A stretch of DNA of 64,000 nt, from the NCBI GenBank assembly GCA_028288585.1, contig JAQBNL010000082.1:1-64000 (forward strand), written 5' to 3'. This document shows positions 44,456 through 53,602 of the stretch, piece by piece (the stretch's first letter is position 1; each line of letters starts with the position of its first letter). Below the pieces are notes generated by a model, which did no database searches, was not told where the DNA came from, and saw nothing but the letters and a program-made list of their open reading frames with translations. Source of the stretch: Chitinophagaceae bacterium. Its GTDB lineage: Bacteria; Bacteroidota; Bacteroidia; Chitinophagales; Chitinophagaceae. Both the position numbers and the translations under genes were made by a program.

Positions 44456-45535
44456 ATGGACCTCTTTATAAATAAAGTAAGCAAGGCAACACAGGTATTG
44501 ATAAGTTGCAGTTTAGTTTGTTTTATTTCTGCATTGTGTTATTCAATGTCGAAATATTTGGATTATAAAATAGTGGCATTTATTTTACTGCTTACAGTTT
44601 CCATAGTGGCTGTTCTGTTTGATATTATTCCTGTGTTTATAACGGCAATATTGAGCGCACTTATCTGGGATTATTTTTTTATACCGCCGCATTTTACTTT
44701 GCAGGTAGGTTCTACAGAAGACTCCATCTTATTGCTGATGTATTTTGTTATAGCGCTTGTTAATGCAGCGCTAACTTATAAAATAAGGCAGATAGAAAAA
44801 ATTGGCAGGGCCAAAGAAGAGAAGGCAAATACAGTTAAACTGTATGATACATTATTGAACTCGCTTTCGCATGAACTTAGAACGCCTATTGCTACTATTA
44901 TTGGCGCAACAGATAACCTGCAATCAAACAATCATAATCTTACAGATAAAAATAAAGAAGAGCTTATCACTGAAATATCCAAGGCAAGTTTCCGGCTCAA
45001 TCAACAGGTAGAAAATCTTTTAAGCATGTCCCGGCTTGAATCAGGATTTCTCCAGCCAAAAAAAGACTGGTGTGATATTATTGAAGTTGTTTACGATGCA
45101 GTTAAAAGAATTGAAGAAAATAATATTTCACAAAAGATAACCATAAATGTAAATCCTGATATTCCATTTTGCAAACTTGATAAAGCCATGATGGAACAAA
45201 TTATTTACAACCTTGTAAACAATGCTGTTCAGTACACAAAAGAAGATAACAGGATAGATATAATTGCTCATTGCCATGCAGATGTACTGGAATTAATTGT
45301 AGAGGACAATGGAAAAGGATTTCCGGAAGATGAGATAAGTAATGTGTTCAATAAATTTTATCGGTTAAGGAATACAAAAACAGGCGGCACCGGTTTAGGA
45401 TTATCCATTGTGAAAGGATTTACCGAAGCGCTGGGAGGAACTGTTTATTTACAAAATTTAAAAACCGGAGGTGCAAGATTCACAATTCATATTCCTGTGC
45501 AAACTTCTAATTTAAAAAATATTAAAAATGAATAA
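44456..45535 (+). CDS. KdpD-like sensor histidine kinase (short form)
   Basis: This 359-residue protein has three or four membrane helices in residues 12-110 forming a DUF4118-type module (FIPPHFTLQVGSTEDS). HisKA follows with His139 in SLSHELRTPIATI, then a HATPase with N-box NLVNNAVQYT, DNGKGF and GTGLGLSIV. This equals the C-terminal half of KdpD. The cytoplasmic N-terminal KdpD and USP domains that sense K+ and c-di-AMP are absent. No kdpFABC is present; Kup genes lie on both sides. It overlaps its response regulator by 8 bp. Confidence 0.9.
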   Translation: MDLFINKVSKATQVLISCSLVCFISALCYSMSKYLDYKIVAFILLLTVSIVAVLFDIIPVFITAILSALIWDYFFIPPHFTLQVGSTEDSILLLMYFVIALVNAALTYKIRQIEKIGRAKEEKANTVKLYDTLLNSLSHELRTPIATIIGATDNLQSNNHNLTDKNKEELITEISKASFRLNQQVENLLSMSRLESGFLQPKKDWCDIIEVVYDAVKRIEENNISQKITINVNPDIPFCKLDKAMMEQIIYNLVNNAVQYTKEDNRIDIIAHCHADVLELIVEDNGKGFPEDEISNVFNKFYRLRNTKTGGTGLGLSIVKGFTEALGGTVYLQNLKTGGARFTIHIPVQTSNLKNIKNE

Positions 45536-46217
45536 GGCGGAGATATTAATTATAGATGACGAGGCGCAGATCCGCAAACTGTTAGAGATAACTTTACAGA
45601 GTAATAATTACACAGTTAACCAGGCAGATAATGCAAAGAATGGATTGATAACTGCAGAGAATCATCCGCCTGATATGATCATTCTCGATCTTGGTTTGCC
45701 TGATGATGACGGGCAATCAGTTTTAAAAAAATTAAGAGAATGGTACACAAATCCCGTATTAATTCTTTCAGTAAAAAATAATGAAGAAGATATTATCAGC
45801 GCTTTGGACAATGGTGCAAATGATTACCTGGTAAAGCCTTTTCGTACAGGCGAATTGTTAGCAAGGATACGTTCCGCTTTGCGTAATTCAGCGGTAGAAG
45901 AAGGAGATACAACAATTACATGCGGCGAAATATCAATTGACCTGGAAGCAAGAACGATCAAAAAGAATAATGAATCAATTAAACTTACTGCTACAGAATA
46001 CAGGCTGCTTTCATTGCTGGCAAAAAACGAAGGGAAAGTTTTAACGCATCAATATCTTTTGCGTGAAGTATGGGGACCGGGATACATAAATCAATCGCAA
46101 TATTTAAGAGTGTTCATTGCACAGCTGAGAAAAAAAATTGAAACAGATGCAAACCGGCCGGAATATATTATTACTGAATCAGGAATTGGTTACCGCTTTA
46201 TAAGTAAAGAAGAATAA
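45528..46217 (+). CDS. KdpE-like response regulator
   Basis: This 229-residue OmpR/PhoB-type regulator has an N-terminal receiver with acidic pocket IIDDE, phospho-acceptor Asp54 in IILDLGLPDDDG and Lys in YLVKPFRTGEL. A C-terminal winged helix (TATEYRLLSLLAKNEGKVLT, ending GIGYRF) follows. It is translated from an ATG within the end of the kinase gene. Likely targets, by position, are the flanking kup genes; that is inference. Confidence 0.92.
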   Translation: MNKAEILIIDDEAQIRKLLEITLQSNNYTVNQADNAKNGLITAENHPPDMIILDLGLPDDDGQSVLKKLREWYTNPVLILSVKNNEEDIISALDNGANDYLVKPFRTGELLARIRSALRNSAVEEGDTTITCGEISIDLEARTIKKNNESIKLTATEYRLLSLLAKNEGKVLTHQYLLREVWGPGYINQSQYLRVFIAQLRKKIETDANRPEYIITESGIGYRFISKEE

Positions 46218-46228
46218 ATTAAAACAAG

Positions 46229-48211
46229 TTATTCTTCATCAGGATAGATACGGTTAAGTTTAAGTTTGCTTACAGGTGCTACTATCAGCGGGAATTTTTC
46301 AACAGTTACATTGCTTTGCTCAAGACCAAAACCTCTTTCTTCACTAAGACTTTTATCTTTTATCCAGAAATGTAATTTCATTATTACCTTCTCAAAAAAC
46401 GGTAATTCATTGTCCCGTGATAAGAATTTTTCCATAACAATAAACTGAAAATCACCTACCACATTATTTCGTTGCAGGCTTTCATAACGGCTGGTAATAT
46501 TTACCTCCCTGTTGCTAACCATATTTTCTACCACATGCCTGAACATTAAATTAATGTGTGGCTCCATCCTGAAACCTAACCGGAATTCAATTCTTATAAC
46601 TTCATTCGGAATAATTACATCTACAGAATATTCTGATGTGAACGGATCATCCTGCGTATCCACATGAACAAACCAATAAATATCTGCACGCTTTGGTTTC
46701 CTGTTTAAAATAGAATAAATGATCTTATGTTCTATTTCTTTTGGATTATTGGCACTGGTTAAATAAACAAGGTGGGTTGCATATTTAGGGATAGAATTAT
46801 CATTACTAAGTTCCTGCAGCATCGGCAGGTATTGCTCCAGCCGTACAAATTCAATATACCTGTTCTTAACTTTTCTTGCCCTGTACCATAAATACATCAT
46901 TGTAAACATAAACATGGCAACAATTGTTGTAATATAACCACCATGTGTAAATTTTAATAAAAGCGCAATAAGAAAAGCAATTTCGATAATACCGTATACC
47001 AATAAAAAGAGGTAGATGAGCCATGACCGTACCCTGTGTATCACCATATAATTAGCATACAAAACTGTTGTAGCCAACATCGTTATAATTATTGCCAGTC
47101 CGTACGCAGCTTCCATCCTGGCAACAGTTTGAAAATAGAGAACAACAGTAACACAGCCAATAAACATCATAGTATTTATTCCGGGAATAAACAATTGCCC
47201 TCTTTCTTCTGATGGATATTTTATTTTAAGTTTTGGCCAAAGATTTAACCGCATAGCTTCACTGATGAGTGTAAAAGAACCTGAAACCATTGCCTGGCTT
47301 GCGATAATAGCTGCTATGGTTGCAATAGCCACACCCACAAGCACAAACCATTCGGGCATAAGATCAAAAAAAGCATTGATGTGCAACTGGGCTTTTACAT
47401 CGTCTGATATTATTAATCCTTTTCTATTTGCCAGCAGGTATGCACCCTGGCCTATGTAATTTAAAAGCAGGCACGCTTTTACAAATATCCATGATACACG
47501 TATGTTGCCGCGGCCGCAGTGCCCAAGATCGCTATACAATGCTTCCGCACCTGTTGTACATAAAAATACTGCGCCCAATAGCCAGAAGCCGGAAGGATAA
47601 ATAGATAAAAAATTAATAGCGTAATAGGGATTAAAAGCTTTGAATATGCTCAGATCATCCATTACGTGAGCAGCGCCCAATACAGCTAACATAGAAAACC
47701 ATATAAACATTACCGGACCAAACATCTTACCTATTGAGGCCGTGCCGAATTGCTGTAAAAAAAAGAACAGGGCTATTATAGCCAGTACTATCATCACGAT
47801 AGTATTGGTATGGATATTTTCTAAAAAAGGCATTTCACGCAAACCTTCAATAGCAGATGTTATGGATATTGGCGGTGTAATGATGCCATCTGCAAGTAAG
47901 GCAGCGCCACCTACCATGGCGGGATAAACAAGCCATTTATACCTGCGCCGCACCAATGCATACAATGCAAAAGTTCCGCCTTCACCCCTGTTATCTGCAC
48001 GCAATACCATTATTACATACTTAACAGTTGTTTGCAATGTGATCGTCCATATAATGCAGGAAAGGCTGCCAATAATTAATGTATCGGATATTAACCTGTT
48101 ATGAATAATGGCGTTGAAAACGTAGAGGGGGGATGTTCCTATATCTCCGTAAATAATTCCTAAGGCAATAAGTAAACCGGCTCCGGTTACTTTATTGAGG
48201 TTTTTTCTCAC
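46229..48211 (-). CDS. kup: Kup-type potassium transporter (copy 2)
   Basis: This 660-residue paralogue of 42302-44281 has the same signature, ALGIIYGDIGTSPLYV, about twelve membrane helices and an almost identical cytoplasmic C-terminal domain (YATHLVYLTSANNPKEIEHK). Start is GTG 48211. It is convergent with the response regulator gene, 11 bp apart. The two proteins could differ in affinity or pH range, since most differences lie in the membrane part. Confidence 0.95.
   Translation of the reverse strand: MRKNLNKVTGAGLLIALGIIYGDIGTSPLYVFNAIIHNRLISDTLIIGSLSCIIWTITLQTTVKYVIMVLRADNRGEGGTFALYALVRRRYKWLVYPAMVGGAALLADGIITPPISITSAIEGLREMPFLENIHTNTIVMIVLAIIALFFFLQQFGTASIGKMFGPVMFIWFSMLAVLGAAHVMDDLSIFKAFNPYYAINFLSIYPSGFWLLGAVFLCTTGAEALYSDLGHCGRGNIRVSWIFVKACLLLNYIGQGAYLLANRKGLIISDDVKAQLHINAFFDLMPEWFVLVGVAIATIAAIIASQAMVSGSFTLISEAMRLNLWPKLKIKYPSEERGQLFIPGINTMMFIGCVTVVLYFQTVARMEAAYGLAIIITMLATTVLYANYMVIHRVRSWLIYLFLLVYGIIEIAFLIALLLKFTHGGYITTIVAMFMFTMMYLWYRARKVKNRYIEFVRLEQYLPMLQELSNDNSIPKYATHLVYLTSANNPKEIEHKIIYSILNRKPKRADIYWFVHVDTQDDPFTSEYSVDVIIPNEVIRIEFRLGFRMEPHINLMFRHVVENMVSNREVNITSRYESLQRNNVVGDFQFIVMEKFLSRDNELPFFEKVIMKLHFWIKDKSLSEERGFGLEQSNVTVEKFPLIVAPVSKLKLNRIYPDEE
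48117..48196. repeat. 80 bp exactly shared by the two kup genes (copy 2)
   Basis: Identical to 44187-44266, bounded by a T/G difference on one side and a C/G difference on the other. Confidence 0.9.
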
Positions 48212-48323
48212 AAATAATTTTTATGTTCTTCTACAACGAAATTTTATTTGCCGGTAATATTCCGACATAAAAAATATTAGACAAATGTAGACGATTTTAA
48301 AATATTGTTGAGTGCTAATTTAC

Positions 48324-49781
48324 TTATGAATTGGCAGAAGGAATGGTAAAATAAAAAGCAGAGCCTTTATCTATTTCACTTTCAACCCACATGCTGCCAC
48401 CATGGCGTTTAATAATCTCTGAAGATATATACAAACCTATGCCTGAGCCTGAAAACGTGGAGGCCAAACCCCGCACACGAAAAAAGCGTGTGAATACTTT
48501 ATCAAGATCATCTTCGGGAATACCTATACCATGATCGGTGACACTTATCAGTATCTCTTTATTTTTTATACTTGTATCTATCGTTACTTTTTTCCCGTTG
48601 GGAGAATATTTTATGGCATTGGTAAGAATATTTATAACCACCTGTTCAAGCCTGTCTCTATCTGCCCTTACCATTAATTTTTTATTGTTTGCGTTAAGAA
48701 TTAATTGGTGGTTAGTGCTTGTTTGCTGAATATTCTCAATAACGTCTTCAAGAAACGGAGTAAGATCGAAGTTGGTTCTGTTTAATTCAAGTGCACCCGT
48801 TTGTATTTTAGATACATCGAGCAGATCGGAAATAAGATTGGTTAATCTATTTACCTGGTTTAATGTTTTATTTACAAAATCAATGTTAGTATCCCCATGC
48901 ATTTTATGCTCCAGTATCTGCAGGTTTGCTTTAATAACCGTTAAGGGTGTTTTTAATTCATGGCTTGCCATTGCCATAAATTCATCTTTGTAATGATTTA
49001 ACTCCTGCAGCCTTTCGGTGAATAGTTGCCGCTGCTTTTCTATCTCTGCTTTCTCCGTAATATCTCTTGCAACTTTTGATGCACCTATCACTTTTCCATT
49101 CTTATCTTTTACAGGCGAAACCGTTAAAGAAATATTTACTTCCCTGCCATCCTTTGTTCTTCTTATGGTTTCAAAATGGCTAATTCTTTCGCCTTTACGT
49201 ATCTTATTAATTATTTCTGTTTCTTCGCTCAACCTGTCTCCCGGAATAATAATAGAAATATGTTTCCCTATGGCTTCAGTTTGATCATAGCCGAATATTT
49301 TTTCTGCACCGTGATTCCAGCTTGCAATAATTCCGTCGAGACCCTTGCTTACAATAGCATCATCTGATGAATCAATGATAGCTGCCAGCATAGCTTGCTT
49401 TTGTTCTGCACTTTTTAGCGCAGTAATGTCCCGGGCAATTTTGGATGCGCCAATAATATTTTCTTTATTATCCTTAATCGGAGAAATAGTTATAGCCGCC
49501 AGGAACCGTGTTCCATCTTTCTTTCTGCGAACAGTTTCATAATGATTTATCTTCTCCCCCTTTTTTATTTTTGAGATGATTGTATGTTCTTCTGTAATTA
49601 GCTCATCAGGAATAATAAGCGATATATTCTTACCAACAGCTTCCTCAGCAGTATAACCAAAAATAGTTTCAGCAGCAGGGTTCCAGCTGGTGATAGTACC
49701 ATTAAGATTTTTACTGATAATAGCATCTTCTGAAGAAAGAACTATAGCAGAAAGCCGGGCAAGGTCTTCTAATGTATCCAT
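48324..49781 (-). CDS. Soluble sensor histidine kinase with two PAS domains
   Basis: This 485-residue protein has two closely similar PAS-PAC units (about residues 5-120 and 128-245), each with an EDAIISK/DDAIVSK-type start and a TISPIKD/TVSPVKD PAC strand. HisKA has its His in MASHELKTPLTVI near residue 270. The HATPase ends with GSGIGLYISSEI. It has no membrane helix, so it senses something inside the cell (redox, ligand or light cannot be told apart). No response regulator is adjacent. The two PAS units probably arose by duplication. Confidence 0.9.
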   Translation of the reverse strand: MDTLEDLARLSAIVLSSEDAIISKNLNGTITSWNPAAETIFGYTAEEAVGKNISLIIPDELITEEHTIISKIKKGEKINHYETVRRKKDGTRFLAAITISPIKDNKENIIGASKIARDITALKSAEQKQAMLAAIIDSSDDAIVSKGLDGIIASWNHGAEKIFGYDQTEAIGKHISIIIPGDRLSEETEIINKIRKGERISHFETIRRTKDGREVNISLTVSPVKDKNGKVIGASKVARDITEKAEIEKQRQLFTERLQELNHYKDEFMAMASHELKTPLTVIKANLQILEHKMHGDTNIDFVNKTLNQVNRLTNLISDLLDVSKIQTGALELNRTNFDLTPFLEDVIENIQQTSTNHQLILNANNKKLMVRADRDRLEQVVINILTNAIKYSPNGKKVTIDTSIKNKEILISVTDHGIGIPEDDLDKVFTRFFRVRGLASTFSGSGIGLYISSEIIKRHGGSMWVESEIDKGSAFYFTIPSANS

Positions 49782-49798
49782 TTACCTTTTTAAAAAAA

Positions 49799-50389
49799 TT
49801 ATAATCTTTTAATATTAATAATCTTTACTGGGGGATCGAATGATTCTTCATAATCGGATTGTTGGTGTATTTTTCTAACAATATCCATGCCTTTAATCAC
49901 TTTGCCGAATGCAGCAAAACCCTGTTTATCGGCATTAGCAAGTCCGCCATAATCATAGACCGGCTGATCTCCTACACAAATGAAGAACTCGGAGCTGGCA
50001 GTTCCGGGCGTTGTTCTGGCTAAAGATATAATTCCATCTTTATGCAAAATCCCGGTTTTATTAGTTGGCTCATGGGGAATCCCGGGCAAACTAATTCCCT
50101 TTTTATAATTGGTTTGCCATATACCTCCCTGTATTAATTCTGATTTAAACGATGCAGATGGCTGGTTCTCTTTTTTTAGCACTCGGTAAAAAGAACTGTT
50201 ATTGTAAAATCCTGAATCAACATAAGATAAAAAAGCAGCTACACTTTTGGGGGCCTGCTCTGGGTATAACTCAACTTCTATATCACCAAATGTTGTTTCA
50301 ATTAATACATGAGGGTTTTTATATTTTGGATGGGAACAGGAAACCAATAAATAAAATAACGCCGGTACAAAAAGTAATTTGGTTTTCAT
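49799..50389 (-). CDS. Cyclophilin-type peptidyl-prolyl isomerase lipoprotein
   Basis: This 196-residue protein has lipobox LLVSC near residue 18. Cyclophilin features follow: VLIETTFGDIEVELYPEQAP, FYRVLK, SLARTTPGTASSEFFICVGD and FAAFGKVI. It probably helps fold envelope proteins at the periplasmic face of a membrane. It starts 31 bp after the end of the CAP-domain gene. Confidence 0.92.
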   Translation of the reverse strand: MKTKLLFVPALFYLLVSCSHPKYKNPHVLIETTFGDIEVELYPEQAPKSVAAFLSYVDSGFYNNSSFYRVLKKENQPSASFKSELIQGGIWQTNYKKGISLPGIPHEPTNKTGILHKDGIISLARTTPGTASSEFFICVGDQPVYDYGGLANADKQGFAAFGKVIKGMDIVRKIHQQSDYEESFDPPVKIINIKRL

Positions 50390-50420
50390 TAGATTATCAA
50401 TAATACAAAACTACTTTAAG

Positions 50421-51158
50421 CTATTTAAATTCCTGTACATAGCAATATGCAATGTCCTGTACTTTGCCGGGCAATTCATAAACAGCTACATGCTTTATTT
50501 TTTCATTAAGCAGATTTTTACGATGGCCCCTGTCGGGGATGCCCTCATCTATCAGCAGGTCTACAATTGCATCCCTGACATCTTTATAACCAAGAGAGAG
50601 ATTTTCAAAGTAAGGAAGCGATGAGTGTTCAAAAACATTTTTCTTAGCCATTAATAATCCATATTGTTTTGCATCGGTATACATTACAGGATTTATGGTT
50701 AGAGGATTTAATGGTTTCATCTTTTTTAATATAACAACCAGTTCCCTGGCAGCTACTTTTACTTCATCATCCACATCATTTTTCTGCAAATAACCTTCAA
50801 CGTAAGTACAATACTTCGCAGGGTTTGTTCTTAGATTATTTATTTCATTTATCATTTCCTGTTCACGGCTGGTTAAGACAGCATTTGTAATTTCTGAATT
50901 ATTAACGGGCTTATTGGGAACTAAAGTGACGGCAGTTTTATTTACGGGTTTAACAGGTGGTGTAAATTTTTTAGCTGTAACAACCGGTTTACTTTTTATA
51001 GGTGCTTTGGCCTTTGTAACAGCGGTATTCGTTTTAACAGGTACCTTTGATTTATTAGGAACAACAGCCTTTTTTACCGGTGCTTTTTTAGCCTGTGAAT
51101 AGGATTGGCCGGGACTAAAAGCAACCAGCAGCATAAGAAGCAATATATTTTTTTTCAT
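50421..51158 (-). CDS. Secreted CAP/SCP-domain protein
   Basis: This 245-residue protein has a signal peptide (MKKNILLLMLLVAFSPGQSYS), then a Lys/Pro/Val/Thr-rich linker of about 75 residues, then a CAP (SCP/PR1) domain. INNLRTNPAKYC, the conserved FEHSSLPYFENLSLGY and GHRKNLLNEK are visible. The basic linker might bind the wall or polysaccharide; this is inference. It begins 2 bp after the DUF922-like gene ends, so they are co-transcribed. Role unknown. Confidence 0.85.
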   Translation of the reverse strand: MKKNILLLMLLVAFSPGQSYSQAKKAPVKKAVVPNKSKVPVKTNTAVTKAKAPIKSKPVVTAKKFTPPVKPVNKTAVTLVPNKPVNNSEITNAVLTSREQEMINEINNLRTNPAKYCTYVEGYLQKNDVDDEVKVAARELVVILKKMKPLNPLTINPVMYTDAKQYGLLMAKKNVFEHSSLPYFENLSLGYKDVRDAIVDLLIDEGIPDRGHRKNLLNEKIKHVAVYELPGKVQDIAYCYVQEFK

Positions 51159-51160
51159 AA

Positions 51161-51691
51161 TTATTTCAGGTTGATAGTTGTTGTATTACCTGTATATTTT
51201 TCCAATTCAATTAACAGATTTGCTATTTTAATATTCCATTTATCCTGTTCCTGTACATTTTGCCCATAGGTAGTTTGCTGATCATATTCCATATTCATAG
51301 CTCTTCGCTGCTCAGCAACATCTCTGAAAATAGCCCTTGTTGTAGTGGCAAACATATCTGCAGATGATATTGTTTCAGAAACTCTTTTTAAAAAAAGCCG
51401 CTTATGATATTCAGCAATATCAAAATGCAATTGCTCATGTTCTATACTTTTAATATTTACCCTGTTCAACCATGAGCTGCAGGGAAAAAAATAGGTTAAG
51501 GTATTTATTATTACAGAGCCGTCTTGAGGTAAAACTTTATATCCCGATTTTATCATTGTAAAAGCAATCATTGTTTTACCGGTATCGGCCATACCTCTAA
51601 AATCAGCGGGAGCTAATTTCTTTGTTGAAGACCATAGGATGGTATCGCAGCCTGGTTGCGCTGAACAATTAATTATTGATATCACTAGCAA
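51161..51691 (-). CDS. Secreted DUF922-like putative metalloprotease
   Basis: This 176-residue protein has a hydrophobic N-terminus and an HEQLHFDIAE motif (HExxH) near residue 84, typical of DUF922-type zinc proteases. The start is uncertain: the open frame continues upstream through a hydrophobic segment with no ATG, and the TTG at 51691 is the best standard start, leaving a short signal segment. It is probably periplasmic. The substrate is unknown. Confidence 0.7.
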   Translation of the reverse strand: MLVISIINCSAQPGCDTILWSSTKKLAPADFRGMADTGKTMIAFTMIKSGYKVLPQDGSVIINTLTYFFPCSSWLNRVNIKSIEHEQLHFDIAEYHKRLFLKRVSETISSADMFATTTRAIFRDVAEQRRAMNMEYDQQTTYGQNVQEQDKWNIKIANLLIELEKYTGNTTTINLK

Positions 51692-51799
51692 TATGGTTAC
51701 TATGTATTTGATGGCAGTTAGTTTGAAGATTTTTGATATCGTAAGGTAAAAATAATTTTACAATACTTTTAAATAGCCCCGTCATTTATCTTAATAATC

Positions 51800-52030
51800 T
51801 CATCTGCTTTTTTTATCGTAGTTGCCTTTTAAAGCATACCATCCAAAAATGGTTAAGCCAACAGCAATAGGTAAAAAGACAAGAAGTATAATTATCCAGG
51901 GAATGGGATTACTGATGTCGCCCTTTGTATGACCATTTATATTATCAATGGCGCTTATCATCAACATGATAAATAAAACAGGACCGATAAGCATCCATAT
52001 AATTCCGAGATTACGCTTTAGGTTATCCAT
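51800..52030 (-). CDS. Small two-helix membrane protein
   Basis: This 76-residue protein has two hydrophobic segments, around residues 10-28 and 44-66, ending in Lys-Arg-rich KGNYDKKSR. It overlaps the MFS transporter gene by 8 bp and so is probably co-translated with it. I recognise no family. It may assist the transporter; this is inference from the overlap. Confidence 0.65.
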   Translation of the reverse strand: MDNLKRNLGIIWMLIGPVLFIMLMISAIDNINGHTKGDISNPIPWIIILLVFLPIAVGLTIFGWYALKGNYDKKSR

Positions 52031-53501
52031 GTTTTGAATTTAATTTGTTTGATAAATACAAACTTCCGATAATAAAACACAGCGCTGCAACACCAATGGG
52101 ATACCACAAACCCGATAATGCATTCGTGCCGGGTAATGTTGTTATCAATGTTGCAATAAACGGAACTAATCCTCCAAACACTCCGTTACCAATGTGGTAT
52201 GGTAATGACATAGAAGTATAGCGAATTTTAGTCGGAAAGAGTTCTACCAAGAACGCTGCAATAGGCCCATACACCATGGTAACGAAAAGCACCATTACAA
52301 AAACCAACACTATTATTTTCGCTTTTGAATCTTGCCCAAGCGTTATTTGCCAATTAGGACTTCTTTTTATAGGTGATGAAATTTTTGATGCACTTTTTAA
52401 AACCGTGCCGTCAGTAAATTCAATCGTATTCCGTGGATATTGGCCATTAGCGCTAACATAGTTCCATGTTTCGGAAAACGGTTCCATCGCCGTCACTTCT
52501 TTTTTTGTTACATCAGCTTCCTTATATATCTCATTAAATATTGGCCTGTAAAACAACACACCCAACAGCATACCTGCCATCATGATATTTTTTCTTCCCC
52601 ATTTATCACTTAGCCATCCAAACAAAACAAAAAAAGGAGTTGCCATGGCTAATGCAATAAGTATAATGATATTCCCCTGCTCATAATCGATGTTGCATTT
52701 GGTAAGAATAAAATTTTGTGCATAGAACTGGCTGGTGTACCAGATAACGCCCTGCCCCATTGTTGCTCCAAATAATGCCAGTAACACCATTTTAAAGTTT
52801 TCTCTTTTTCCAAAACTTTCTTTCAAAGGATTGGCAGATGTTTTTCCCTCGCTTTTTAATTTTGTAAACATTGGCGACTCTTTCATCTTGAGCCGGATGA
52901 TGATAGAAACAATAACCAACACAATGGAGAGCAAAAAAGGATAACGCCATCCATTGCCATTTGTAAATTCATCTACACCAACTAAACGGCGAATACCAAG
53001 GATTACGCCCAAAGAAAGAAAGAGACCTAATGTTGCCGTGGTTTGTATCCAGCTTGTATAAAAACCTCTCCTGTTTGGCGGCGCATGTTCTGCCACATAG
53101 GTTGCTGCGCCACCATATTCGCCGCCCAAAGCAAGGCCCTGTAACAACCGAAGCATAAGAACAAGAAATGGCGCCCAGCCTCCAATAGTTGCATAAGAAG
53201 GAACGCAACCAATTAAAAATGTTGCACCACCCATTAAAACGAGCGTTAATAAAAAAGTATATTTTCTGCCGATGATGTCGCCTAGTCGTCCAAAAAATAT
53301 TGCACCGAAAGGGCGAACAATAAAACCAGCGGCAAAGGTCGCAAGGGTTGATAATAATGCAGCAGTAGGATTTTCAGCAGGAAAGAATTTTTGTGCAATA
53401 ATGGTTGAGAGACTACCGAAGATGTAGAAGTCGTACCACTCTATCAGTGTTCCTACTGAGGAAGCAGTTATTACTTTCCAGATCCCTTTTGCTGATTGCA
53501 T
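52023..53501 (-). CDS. MFS transporter, metabolite:H+ symporter type
   Basis: This 492-residue protein has twelve membrane helices. The N-terminal signature SSVGTLIEWYDFYIFGS and the loop FGRLGDIIGRKYTF are typical of the MHS/ProP branch, whose members import compatible solutes or organic acids. An extra ~80-residue hydrophilic insertion lies between helices 8 and 9 (EIYKEADVTKKEVTAMEP region). The substrate cannot be read from sequence. A small membrane protein follows with overlapping frames. Confidence 0.9.
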   Translation of the reverse strand: MQSAKGIWKVITASSVGTLIEWYDFYIFGSLSTIIAQKFFPAENPTAALLSTLATFAAGFIVRPFGAIFFGRLGDIIGRKYTFLLTLVLMGGATFLIGCVPSYATIGGWAPFLVLMLRLLQGLALGGEYGGAATYVAEHAPPNRRGFYTSWIQTTATLGLFLSLGVILGIRRLVGVDEFTNGNGWRYPFLLSIVLVIVSIIIRLKMKESPMFTKLKSEGKTSANPLKESFGKRENFKMVLLALFGATMGQGVIWYTSQFYAQNFILTKCNIDYEQGNIIILIALAMATPFFVLFGWLSDKWGRKNIMMAGMLLGVLFYRPIFNEIYKEADVTKKEVTAMEPFSETWNYVSANGQYPRNTIEFTDGTVLKSASKISSPIKRSPNWQITLGQDSKAKIIVLVFVMVLFVTMVYGPIAAFLVELFPTKIRYTSMSLPYHIGNGVFGGLVPFIATLITTLPGTNALSGLWYPIGVAALCFIIGSLYLSNKLNSKHG

Positions 53502-53539
53502 GGTTAAATGTAAGGATGAAAATAATTATTTTGTGATTA

Positions 53540-53602
53540 TATGTTCCAGAGGAACATTTTGCAGGTAGAATAAATTATTCCGATGGAACACAAGTTTATA
53601 TA
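53540..53602. repeat. Candidate dispersed repeat with TTCC/GGAA hairpins
   Basis: ATGTTCC and GGAACAT face each other around AGA (53541-53557). A second TTCC-GAT-GGAA hairpin (53578-53588) follows after GCAGGTAGAATAAAT. From memory this text recurs between genes of other Bacteroidota; not checked. There is no T-run, so it is not a clear terminator. Confidence 0.55.

Noticed and set aside
53541-53557. ATGTTCC/GGAACAT hairpin as the pepE terminator
   Set aside because: No T-run follows on the minus strand, and a second similar hairpin lies nearby, so a dispersed repeat is more likely.
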